From Trichopria drosophilae (taxonomy: Eukaryota; Arthropoda; Insecta; Hymenoptera; Diapriidae), in NCBI GenBank assembly GCA_030407085.1, contig CM059582.1:46833001-46897000 (forward strand): a stretch of DNA of 64,000 nt, written 5' to 3'. The position numbers were made by a program, and so were the translations under genes. How positions within the stretch are numbered: position 1 is the stretch's first letter; each line of letters opens with the position of its first letter. This document shows, piece by piece, positions 1-10,399 of the stretch. The notes under the pieces were generated by a model. It was not told the DNA's origin. It was given only the letters and a program-made list of their open reading frames with translations, and searched no databases.

Positions 1-3000
1 CCATTTTGAAACACCTATTTAGAAAAACAATTTTTGTTATGTACGATCTTATTCCTTAGACTTTACTACTAGATTTCATAATGATAAACAGCCGAAAACC
101 ACTTTAGCCAAATTTCATTAAAGAATGCAAGTTAGGAAACATTTTTTTGACATTTTTTCAGCAACAATCAATAGAGCGACCTCGAAAGAACAAAACAAAA
201 TGTATTGCTGTAGATATTATATTTTTTTGAATACAACTAACAAAGTCAACGTCGAAAATCGGTACACTTGAGCGATTACGGTTAAGAGACAGCAAGGATC
301 CTTGTAGGAGTAATTCACCTCTTCTTAGCAGATTAGATAATTATTCCAGCAGAGGAATAAAACGGTAAAATGATTGAACGCTATTACTTTCTCTCTCTCT
401 CTCTCTCTCTCTCTGTTCCTCTTTATAGAACTGTGGAATTTACTCCAATAACCTTAGAGTGTAAACGCTTCAAAAATGAAGTTTTTGAGTAGCTACCGCG
501 TTAATTAAGAAGTGAATTTTGGAAAGCTTTAAAACATTCACCAATCTCGAAATGCCGAAGCATGAGAACTACGTGATATTTAACAGAGCTTGATACGTCA
601 AGACGCAAAATAAGTATACGTCAAGCGGAATCGGAGCATTAAGAGCATTTATAAATCGAGATTTAAACCGAGTTCGCAGACGAGCGAGTTTAATTTACCT
701 AATGGACGTGGCCGCTGCAGAGGCTGGCGAGTCTCGAAAAGTTCATGGTTTATGATATTAACTTATGTATCCATTTGGTAAAAAAGTTCGATCCCTCACG
801 CGTTACCGAAAGGATTTTCGCGCCTTTTCATCCTCTGTATTCTACTCCGGTAGTAATTAACTTTATCACCGCCTAGGGGCGAGTTACTTTGCAAATTACC
901 AACTTTGTAATGCTTCCTAAATCCACCTCTAAATTATAACGAATAAGTAATCCGATACGTAATGTAATTATACGGTTTCCATCTGCAACGCCAAGGGCTT
1001 CATTTTTCATTTTTACAATCTCGAATAACAAAATTAATTTTTTGATGGCTAATCGGGCAAATGAAGAATGCGCGCTTGGCTCGCGGTACTAAAATTTCTG
1101 GATTCTCGTATAAACCGGCGACTGTTGTTGTTGCTTTCATTAAGATTATGAATATTCCAATTAATTTTCAGGAAGAAAATGTTAATTAAAAAAGCGTATC
1201 GCTGATTTAATTATTCGTTACAGATCACACGAGTTTCATAAAGCACAAAAAAATACCACTCGTTTGATAAAGTAAAGTTACGGAAACAAAACGAGTAGCG
1301 CGGAAAGAGTAATTTAAAATATACACGACGTTTTTCGAAATCAACGTTTTAAACGACAAGTTGTCACTCAACTTTCCCGTGGCCAAAAATTTTCAATTCC
1401 CGGGGAAACGTTTTAATCGTTCAAATTTTCGATGCAGAATTTGTCACGTTTCTCCGCGTAATTTGAAACCAGAAATCCAACGAGCGGTTAGCAAAAAAAT
1501 ATCCGGACGAACGTGTGTGGGTGCGACGAATTTACATGCTCGTACACACAAGTGTGACAAATAGGCAAATTTGTACCCACAGAGGAGTGACTCACTTCCT
1601 CTGACGCGCTTATATTTGGAATACTTTTAGCCGTCAAGATTATTGACATTTCGTAATTCAACGACCTCGATACAGATAACCATTACGTTTCTTTCAGCAG
1701 GAAAACTGATAAAAGAGATCGAATTTTTTATTCTTCTGTCGTCATTTCTCTCGTTAATAGAAATACCTATTCAATACATTTGCAATAAACTTCGTCATAC
1801 ATTTTCGTTATGTATCGTGTTACAAAAAAGTTGATATTTAAACTCATAGAATTTTGAAAATATCATGAAATATTCATGAAGAAGTCAAAATTCGCATTTG
1901 TTTTTTGATGTTGGATGGAAGTGTTATTGAGGAATTATTCGTATTGACGTATCGGCAGATATATGTCAGAAATTGGAAATTGATTTGACAAGTATATGAA
2001 AATCAATTTAGCCGATGAATATTCCATTTATTGCGTCTAATGAAACAATAACATAGAATCGAAAATGTCACCATCTGTGTGATTCTTTTGAAAAGTCATA
2101 TATGTATGTTTCACGATAATTGATTTAAACAAATCATTGCAGGCTGAAAGGTCTTGAATGATCCAACAATTTAGCACTTCATGGCAAATCTTCCTGTCGT
2201 TTAAGCATACAAATATCTCAGATATGGTCTCTTAATAGAATAACGAGTAAGCATAGCTGGTGTTGCGACCGTTATTGGGATAAAGTAGTGTCTCATTACG
2301 ACAGTAATAGTAGCATGCAAGTCCTCTGAATAAACAAGATCGTAAGTACCGATGCTGTTACAGGGAATATTGTGAAAGCTCATACAAAAAGAAGTATCAA
2401 GACCGCAATTTAACCCAGGGAACCAACGACGGTAGGAATTATTTCAAAAATTAAAATGTACTTTTGAAAAATGTGATTTTCTTAAATGATTACTAGCTTA
2501 AAAGAAACGTGACTTTAATTGATGACAATGTGCTGCTAATATTGGCAATACCTTCACCACCAATGTTTTGGGCCAGTAATCAGACAGTTCTATTAATTTT
2601 TTATTTTAAAACCTTTGTACGGAAGGAAATTTCTAGGTTTTCTAGGATAGTTTTGAATCACACTTTTGCTTCATGCACGTGTCATGCTTTCTTATTCACT
2701 AAATGAGTGGACCGTGACTAAAAAGCATTAAACCATGCTTTTAGAGGATTGTAAACTGATTTTAGAGTATAAGAATGCTATGAAAAGAAAGGATCACGCA
2801 AATCGTAATGCAAAACCTAGACATTTTTCTATTTAAAAAAAATCATGGTTTTGCAATATTAGTTCAATTTTATGCTGTCAATGAAAGCATCAACATGATT
2901 AATGATTAATTTCACTGTAAAAAAGCAATTAGGCAATCAAGACAAAAAATGAGACTGAAATATGAATTTCAGTGAGAAAGTTAACCATCAGTAATCTGTA

Positions 3001-4562
3001 ATAAAAATCTAGGTAAGGTTGAATCTATGATTCGTCAAGTTATATTAGTCAGGTAAATTTTCCTGATTTTCTCCAAATAAGATATCTCAGGCAAGGACTT
3101 ATGCACTATATACAATGAACGATTTAATCATCTTAAGTAGTTGTTAGGACTAAAAACAACACAAGCGTTTAGGGTTAGGTTAGATAATTACCATCGTTGA
3201 TTCAGAACCAGTGATATATCTTCATGCAAGAGAAGATATGGTAGCTTAATGACTGTTTGCTAACATTTTATTATACATAACGTCACATTACACTTCCATA
3301 TCGCTGTTGTTTTAGCCACTTGTATTTGTGTATCCACATTTTTGTGTATGGATGGAACTAACGCTCAACATAGTTCTGTTGACAGTCTAAAGTATAATAA
3401 CCATATAAAGTTTTAAAAGTTGTTCAACTAAACTTTTTTCAATAAGCAGACAACCACAAATACATAAAAAGATGCAGGCCAGAAAGAATTGTATGAAAAA
3501 TGATCAAGCACATATTTGATGACAAATACAAGTCATGTTTATATCTTACAATTCGGGACTCGTAATGGATATTGCAAAAGTTTCTGTATTTACGTCATTT
3601 TATCTAATTTAATTTCTCTCTGAGAATAGAAACATTGGTAAACTAAAATAATCAATTCAACTAAAATGCAGAATATTATCCATTCGAGCAACTTTGAGAA
3701 AGTTCGGACACTTTCAACTCAAGTCAACCGCTTTGTTCAGGATTTCATCACAGTTTGCATAATACAAAATTTTAAGAATGTATATTTTAAAAACAACAAA
3801 ATATTGTCAGAACATTTAAAAAAGAAGCCATATTTCTCATATTCTGATGAATAAAAGTAGTACTGTGACCACAAAACTTGCATACCTGAAAAAGTTTTAC
3901 TAACAGATTGCTAAGTGAACATGATGTTAAACAATTTTCAAACAATCAATACACATTTAGCTAACGTTCAGGTTTAGGCTGCGATAAGAAATGTCTTTAG
4001 GGTCTCCAAAAAGACTTCTTGTATGATGTAATGCTTCATGTTTAATCGATTTTACCTTATCGCATGGTAAATAAAAAAGCATTACTAAAATGGATCCAAA
4101 ATCTACTACTGCAAAAAGTTTCTGTATTGTTTGGACATCAAAAATCAATTCAAAATACTGACTGATCCCTTTTGTGAGTTAGTATCAAGAGTTTTTAAAT
4201 ATAGTTTTAAAGGATGTTGGTGACGAATTTGAAATCAGATTTACTCATTTTCATGTCAGATATAAGCTCAAAATATCCACAATTTTGAAATTGTCCACAT
4301 CCAGTTAATCTCAGGAATAATGATATGGACGAAATTTATTTATATGCCTGCAACAAATCATTCAATTCAATATCTGAAATACGATTTAACCTATTAATGA
4401 CCGAAATGGCCAGATGTCCTCCAAAAGGCATATGAAGAACACTCTGCCAAATTGAAAAATTACTATTTTTGGATGTGCTCTTTCGATTTATTGAGTAAAC
4501 ATTGAGTTTCTATTCCGTAGAAAAACAGTGTGACGGCCTGAGTATATTTTTATAGTACATTG
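1..4562. other. AT-rich non-coding DNA, no gene seen
   Basis: AT-rich sequence with only short open frames (about 60 codons), spread evenly over strands and frames as expected by chance. A (TC)n microsatellite lies at 388-414. The part from 640 to 1500 is a little richer in CpG and in TAAT/ATTA cores than what follows, which would suit a cis-regulatory module, but nothing proves it. No transposon ends, RNA gene or conserved domain were seen. Confidence 0.6.
388..414. repeat. (TC)n microsatellite
   Basis: An uninterrupted run of alternating T and C, about 13 units, in otherwise AT-rich DNA. The complementary strand reads (GA)n, a GAGA-factor-type sequence in insects, but there is no promoter context around it. 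Confidence 0.95.
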
Positions 4563-5132
4563 AGTTATTTTAATCTATGGGTCCAAATATATTCCAAACA
4601 ACAGTATCTACAAAAAAAATGGTTTGCTAAAAGTTGTCCAGGACAGACGGGATCATTTAATTGTACCATTGATTTTGAACTTGATGTCAATCTTGAAGGT
4701 TATTTCAAGGTCACTATTTTTTTTTAAATGGGATACTCTATCACTGACTGCGGATTTCGAAAGAGAGGTAAATTTTACATCAAACCTGTATTATGAAAAT
4801 ACTGTTTGTCACAAATGAAGGTCAAATACCTGAAAAAAGATCTGATGTACTTTTTCTAAAATATTCTGTACGCATTACTCGAAAAAGTCAATGAATTATG
4901 TAAATGTACATCCCTTTGATTATTTTGATCTTGAGGTGAATTTTCCAGGTTGTTTGAAGGTCATAACGCATTTTACGATTGGTAAACCCTTTTTTTTGAC
5001 TGCAGACCATGTTTTTTTTTTATATTTAAAGAATGGCACTGTTTACATGAGGATAAGGAATTTTTGTTTTTCAACATGACCTTTTGAAGGTGATATCCAG
5101 GTCAAAAGCACTGTCATTTTACTTGTAGCGCT
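4563..5132 (+). repeat. Dispersed repeat family B, copy 1 (left arm of inverted pair)
   Basis: This block matches, in opposite orientation, the block at 5541-5893 and, in the same orientation, the block at 9180-9480. Shared landmarks in order: a 'taatctatgggtcc' region near 4571, an 'aggttatttcaaggtcac' region near 4698, 'ttgaggtgaattttccaggt' near 4931, 'aagaatggcactgtttacat' at 5029-5048, and 'ccttttgaaggtgata' near 5081. The copies are clearly diverged, with internal gaps, so they are old. No long frame is shared between copies. I do not recognise the element class. Confidence 0.75.
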
Positions 5133-5540
5133 ACTCAGAAACAGCATCATGGGAGTAGTAAGTTCTGTTTCCTTTGGGGTGTTTGACTGCTGTGAGTCTT
5201 TTTCCTCTCATTGACACTTTAATTTAAATGAATTGGCCTCGGAATAATATGGTTCAAATTAAAAAAAAAAAAAACAGTTCAAATAATAGAAAAATATTTT
5301 TCTTCCCCTATACCCTCTCGTCATTTGTAACTTCATTAGAACTTTACCAACTCTAAAGCGTACTTATCAATACAGGATCTTCTACTTTAAATCTATCAAG
5401 CCAAGTACATCGCGATAACATCTACATCTTATATCCAACGACATAGATTAATAAATAAAAATTCATGAAGTCCACTCACGATAATCAAGCACCCTAAGAA
5501 TACGGAACCTTCTACGTCCACGTCGTTTCCGGTATAAAAG
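5133..5540. other. Spacer between inverted family B copies
   Basis: Unique AT-rich sequence of about 400 bases with an A run near 5261. It is either the loop of a large inverted-repeat element or plain DNA between two independent insertions. No gene seen. Confidence 0.5.
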
Positions 5541-5893
5541 TTCGCGCTAAAAGTAAGATTAAAGTGCCTCTAATCTTGTTATCACCTTCAAAAGGTGAGG
5601 TCGAAAAACAAAATATACCTATGCCCATGTAAACAGTGCCATTCTTGAAGAGCTCATTGTCAAGCAACAGGTTGACTGTAATAAAAATGGGGTTTGCCAA
5701 TCAAAATGTGCGGTGTGATCTTCAAGCAACCTTGAAAATTGACCTCAAGGAGAAGCTAGACGAAGTGATTTATGCTTTTATAATTCATTAACTTTTTTTA
5801 AGCATTATGCACATTTGTGTTACACAGAAAACTACGTAATTTGTGGATACCGTAGTTTGGAAGATATTCAGGTCCATGGATTAGAATGACTAA
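5541..5893 (-). repeat. Dispersed repeat family B, copy 2 (right arm of inverted pair)
   Basis: Read on the minus strand, this block follows the same order of landmarks as copy 1: a 'taatccatggacct' region, then 'ttgaggtcaattttcaaggt', then 'aagaatggcactgtttacat', then 'ccttttgaaggtgata'. It is shorter than copy 1 because the first part is partly deleted. The best-preserved stretch is 5560-5760. Opposite orientation and close spacing suggest one composite element or a local inverted duplication. Confidence 0.75.
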
Positions 5894-6179
5894 AAAGAAT
5901 AGGACAAAATAATTTAATCCACGATATGCCAGTGATTTTGCAGATTTTCATTTTATTTTACTTTCAAACATCTTTGTAGAAAATAATCCATTTTACTACA
6001 GAAATAATAGTTATTATCGTCACGTGGGGTTGCTGCATAATCTAACCAACAAATTGCAATTAATATATAAACTATAATTCTCATGGATTTCACTTACTAT
6101 ACACCAATGCAGTTGACTTGTTTTGAATTAAATTTTCATTTCATGTCAACAAACATATCGTTTTCTTCTTTTAAGCATA

Positions 6180-7215
6180 ATCGGCGAAAGTCGCGACTGT
6201 TTTGCTAACTGAACGCCGCTTTAGGTACGCGAAGCGATGCATTATTTCTGTATTTTAACTCGTAATACGGGTCCCAGCCGTTTTTAAGCTCTCAAAGAGG
6301 AGTAAGACATAAATCCTCATTGGCGGCATTATTTGAAATAGAAGCATATATAAAACCGTGCTCTGTGCTTGGTATAAAAAAAGTTTTCAAAAAGTGTACA
6401 TTCGCGAGAATGTCGGTACACGAGCGGCCGGCTAGCTGGAGACAAAGACCGCCGTGGAGCAAAGTGGAAGCGGCGCATATGTGGAGACGTATGCAAAGAC
6501 AGGCGATTATGTACCGTGCTGAGGCCGCCCATCTATATATATGTATATGTATATATGATGCAGGTTACGTGGACCGTTTCCGCGCAGTTTTTCCCGCGAG
6601 ATCAAAAGCAACGTGTTCGGCGAATTCCCTCAGAAAAGCTTCGGGGATGTCGCCTCTGCACCCCGTGGACCACGCGGAGGACCCCACGAGCGAAAAGCGG
6701 CAGTGCTCTCCTCATGACAGAATGACGTACGGGCGCACGTCGCATTCCTCTCTCTTTTTACGAATTCCTCGTAAGGGGGCGGTTGGGGGCGGTGGCCGTG
6801 CGGGGGGAACATAAACGGGGGAGGAGGACAAATCCGGGGGATCGAGGCAAGGAACGAGCGTGTGCGTCCGTGTGTTTTGTGTACTCGCGCCTTGTTTTTT
6901 CGTGCACGTGTGCACGAGGCTCAGAGAAGAAAACGAGAAAGAGAGAGGGGGACAGAGAGAGAGTAAAGGGAGATGAGGGAGAGAGTTAGCAGGAGATGGA
7001 GAAAAAGAGAGTGGTGCAGGATATACCGCGGAACCTCGCTTTGTCCACGATTCCCGACTCTTGTGCGAGGCTCCAGATAGAATTCGACCGACTGGTATCG
7101 AGTTGCCATTTAACGAATTTAAAAGGCAGACGACAGCCTCTACAAAATCCGACGAGACCGACCGTAACGAATCCCCAGACCGATTCCCGGGAATTCATAA
7201 TATTTAATTCGCCAT
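6180..7215. promoter_or_regulatory. CpG-rich island 1 with GAGA tract
   Basis: Base composition changes sharply from AT-rich to CpG-rich here and returns after about 7215. The island holds a TATATAAAA match at 6347-6355, a TA/TG run at 6532-6556 and a purine-rich GAGA tract at 6922-7011. Open frames of 60-164 codons occur on both strands (the longest 6320-6814, plus), as expected where stop codons are rare; I recognise no domain in them. It could be a promoter with a 5' non-coding exon. Direction is unknown. Confidence 0.35.
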
Positions 7216-7549
7216 TTTGACGATGCCCTTCACATTTTTCACATTTCTGAAAAATCTCCGAATTTGCTTTACATTGCTTCTGCAAGATCTCTGCAAAACT
7301 TTCATTTGTTTGATACTTATCTAACGTCCCTTTTTGTATATTTGAATACTTATGAAATATTTATGAGCGCTCTTATACTAAGGACATGGTAGTTTAACAG
7401 TTAACGAAACTTATATATATGGGATTTATACCTAAACTACCAATTAGTTGATGAGAAACTATAATCCTATATTCTATTCTACATCATTTCTACAATATAC
7501 TAAGCTAGGTCCTCAAGATTTTCCGATCATTCTTTTAAATATCTCTAAT

Positions 7550-8012
7550 TCTTCGAGTCCTGGTGACGTGACTATTCAACACATAACTTTTCAACACAAG
7601 TATTTTTTTATCACAAGATATCCTCATCATAAACATTTCAACATACAAACATTTCATCATAAAATTTTTCAACAAATGACCATTTCAACATAATATATTA
7701 AACATTTTAATAAAATAGATTAAGTTAGGTTAGACTAGGTTGTAAGGTTAGGTTATAAGGTTAGGTTAGGTTAGGTTAGGTTAGGTTAGATTTTTGTAAT
7801 ATTTTGCGTGAATAATATATAATTGTTATTTTCAATTATTTTATTTAAATGCCTTGTTTTTGGTTCGTGTTGAAATGATCATGTGATGAAATGTTTGTGT
7901 TGAAATGATTGAACGTTAAAAAGTCGTATGTTGTACTGTCGTATGTTGAGTTTTTGTGATGAAATGTCATTTGTTTTAAATTAGTGTGTTGTATAGTCGT
8001 AGTACCTCGAGT
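7550..8012. mobile_element. Foldback element of short tandem units, TTAGG tract in loop
   Basis: The left end ('cttcgagtcctggtgacgtg') and the reverse complement of the right end ('actcgaggtactacgact') are related, and both lead into 'tattcaacacat' / 'tatacaacacac'. Each arm is a run of loosely repeated units of about 13-15 bases around 'catttcaacaya' and 'catttcatca': left arm about 7575-7690, right arm about 7860-7985 in reverse. The loop holds the telomere-like tract. Arms made of short variable tandem units recall Drosophila Foldback elements in architecture only. No coding capacity. Exact ends and target duplication are uncertain. Confidence 0.6.
7720..7790 (+). repeat. Interstitial (TTAGG)n telomere-type repeat
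   Basis: The block begins with degenerate units ('taagttaggttagactaggt') and becomes perfect TTAGG from 7761 to 7789. TTAGG is the ancestral insect telomere unit. Here it is short and internal, so this is not a chromosome end. It sits between the two arms of the foldback at 7550-8012. Confidence 0.9.
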
Positions 8013-8339
8013 TCTTATTGTCAAGCTTTCCGAACCACGGGGTGACACTAACTCGAAAGCGTGACGCTCTTAGTGAAGCCGAATGAGCAGCACATGAACT
8101 AATCCGCACGGCGACGCCACTGCCTGTTGGTAAAGAACTCACGAAACTCGATTAACCCAAATTATTATAATACTTCAGTTAACCTTCGTTTAATTCTTTA
8201 ATTCCTTTCTCCTTTATTATTTCGTTTTTAAACTTTCAGTTTTGCAATTAAAAACGTATTTTTCAGCCTTTTTTTGTGTTCGCCCTCCTCACTATAATGT
8301 AATATGAATAGGCTGTAAAAACTAATCACATCTAAGTTA

Positions 8340-8800
8340 GACCATGGCTAACTAAAAAAGAGGTTGATCTTTAAAATCGGTCTTACCCTTCGCGAGATAT
8401 CGCGAGGCAAAAAATGGGACGCACATACGTACAAGATCCTGATGAACAATTTTTTTAATGCATTCTTAACACTCCGGGAGTAGAACTCGATTTTGCGCCC
8501 TGCACTGAAATATTTTGGTGCAAATTAACGAGCCCCTCCCCCGTCGCATTAAAAAATATCGTAAACAACACGGTCGAAATATCGATCTCTCAAGAGTGTG
8601 ATTGCCACACTTGCTTCGCTCGTGCGACAAACTTCACACTCGTCGAAGATCGGTAATGGCGCCCTAGTTACATAATATACTATTTTGAGTTCTTTAGGGT
8701 CTATAACATCGACATTTCATGAACAACTATCGGGTAATTTAGTTAGGAGACCAAATTCACTATTTTATCTAGACCTTTGGTCAGGACCGAAAAAAAAAAT
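8340..8800 (+). repeat. Dispersed repeat family A, copy 1
   Basis: Three modules in order: a leader with 'cgcgagatatcgcgagg' at 8391-8407; a core at 8469-8690 starting 'acactccgggagtagaactc'; and a tail with 'catcgacatttcatgaac' and 'agacctttggtcaggacc'. The core recurs in the same orientation at 61040-61268 with roughly four in five bases alike. Core and tail recur at 19468-19690, and leader and tail without the core at 19930-20150. No coding potential. The element class is not recognised. Confidence 0.75.
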
Positions 8801-9179
8801 TTGAAATTAATATTTGCACAATTTATAATGTGTATAATTTGCGAATATATCGGCGCATATATCACACATCTCGAAATTAAACGCGAATTGCGTGAGCCGC
8901 AAGAGCCAATTGGGTTTTATGACTATTTGTCAACTCACAGTGGCGTAAGCATAGGGTGTTTCACCCCCATGCTCCGAACCTTTCTTTGCCTCCTGTCTCT
9001 CTAAATTATTTGGGGAGTTGGAAAAACCATGATGTAGTGATAATACCAATCTGCTTGAAAGGGTTTTCCTTTCTTTAAATACATGTTGTTTTCCTTTTCT
9101 TTCTCTTTAGATTCTCCAATTCTTCCATTGTATCAAAGTGCCATTGATCTCTTTTTCATTTTCCCCTTATATTGTTTTC

Positions 9180-9480
9180 GCATTGTTTGACAGCTACACG
9201 GTGGACTATTTTAATCGATCCATTCCAATATCTCAAAAATTAAACGTTATACAAGAAAAAATGTTGAAAATATGGGCCTACCTTTCTGCATTATTGGTGA
9301 CCTTGTGGTCAATTCTCAAGGTTATTTAAAGATAAACGTGTTTTTTGTTTAAATGGGGAGCCGACATTTTTAATACCGTATTCGGAAAGAACGGGACATT
9401 TTACCCCGGAAATGACAATTGTTAATTTTCTACAGTGACCTTCAAAAGGTCAGATTTTGACAAATCGTCCAGAAGCTGTC
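9180..9480 (+). repeat. Dispersed repeat family B, copy 3
   Basis: Same orientation as copy 1. Shared landmarks are 'ggtcaattctcaaggttatt' near 9307, a 'tttaaatggg' region near 9348, and 'gaccttcaaaaggtcagatt' near 9439. It is diverged and lacks clear terminal repeats. Confidence 0.6.
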
Positions 9481-9703
9481 TTTTTTCATTTTTAGCAATT
9501 TATGTGCGAAAAAATAGTTGCGTAGATGTTAGCCATCTTTATCAAGGAGTCGTTATGTATATTTCTGTTAATTAACTTCATTAAATTTTAAATTCTCGAG
9601 GATAATTTTTGAATACCGCTTTCCTCAAAATAAAAATTTGTTGACTTGTATATTGCATGTATCTCACAATGTAAAGAACTGATCATTACAAAATTTCAAA
9701 GTA

Positions 9704-9820
9704 TAGTAATCATTCCCTTATTCTAATTTCCCTTATTCTTATGTTTCCCTTATTCTAATTTTTTCTCTTCTCCTATTCTAATATTTCCTATTATAAATTA
9801 GAATAAGGCAGGGACTACTG
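9704..9820. mobile_element. pogo/Tigger-like MITE, copy 1
   Basis: The left end (tagtaatcattcccttattc) and the reverse complement of the right end (cagtagtccctgccttattc) form terminal inverted repeats of about 26 bases. Both are flanked by TA (9702-9703 and 9821-9822), the target site of Tc1/mariner-pogo elements. Ends starting CAGT..TCCC are typical of the pogo/Tigger branch. The 117-base body repeats 'ttcccttattctaat' several times. It is far too short to code for a transposase, so it is non-autonomous. Copy 2 is at 46931. Confidence 0.7.
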
Positions 9821-9894
9821 TATGATCCTTTATGAGATTACAAAGAACATTTACAACCTTTCGAACGGCAGCATGTTTCTAAATAATATGCCAT

Positions 9895-10374
9895 GCCCTG
9901 CAAATTTTCATTCGGGGTTCGAATCTACACTATTTATAGAGTGTAATGTACGCATTTTAAAATGATCTGAAAAGCAGTTTTCGAGAAAATCCATTTTGAA
10001 TCATAAAGTTATTGAAGTTACCATATAATTCCAAAAATATATAAAAAGTGTTCATTTTATTATCTGAACGCTAAGAAGTCATAGAGAATAAATAGAGGCT
10101 GTATTTATTTAAGTAATAATGATTAAATACAGTCTTAAAAAATATCTCCTTATATTATATATCATTAAGACGGCTTATATTAAAGTCATTGTTATGTTAC
10201 ATTACATGGGTACAGGACGTTTTCAGGAAGAACACAACTCAATATTCTGGAACTCAATAATTCCAAATTGCAAAAATGGGTTGTCTCGAAAACGGTTCTA
10301 CAGATCATGTTGAAATATATACAGTGCACTCTAAAAATAGTGTAGATTCGAACCCAGAAAGAAAATTCCCAGGG
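9895..10374. mobile_element. Inverted-repeat element with B-box-like motif on both arms
   Basis: Arms 9895-10019 and 10251-10374 are reverse complements with substitutions. The best run is 21 identical bases, 9915-9935 against 10335-10355, containing 'gttcgaatc', which fits the RNA polymerase III B-box (GWTCRANNC). I see no A-box at the right distance upstream on either arm, so a tRNA or tRNA-derived SINE is not supported. The middle of about 230 bases is AT-rich with short chance frames. Confidence 0.65.
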
Positions 10375-10399
10375 TCGTTCACAACACGTTCCAATTAGT

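Noticed and set aside
7720..7790. TTAGG tract as a chromosome end
   Set aside because: It is only about 70 bases, partly degenerate and internal to the window.
9917..9925. B-box-like motif as a tRNA gene
   Set aside because: No A-box upstream at the usual distance and no acceptor or anticodon stem can be drawn; it belongs to an inverted repeat.
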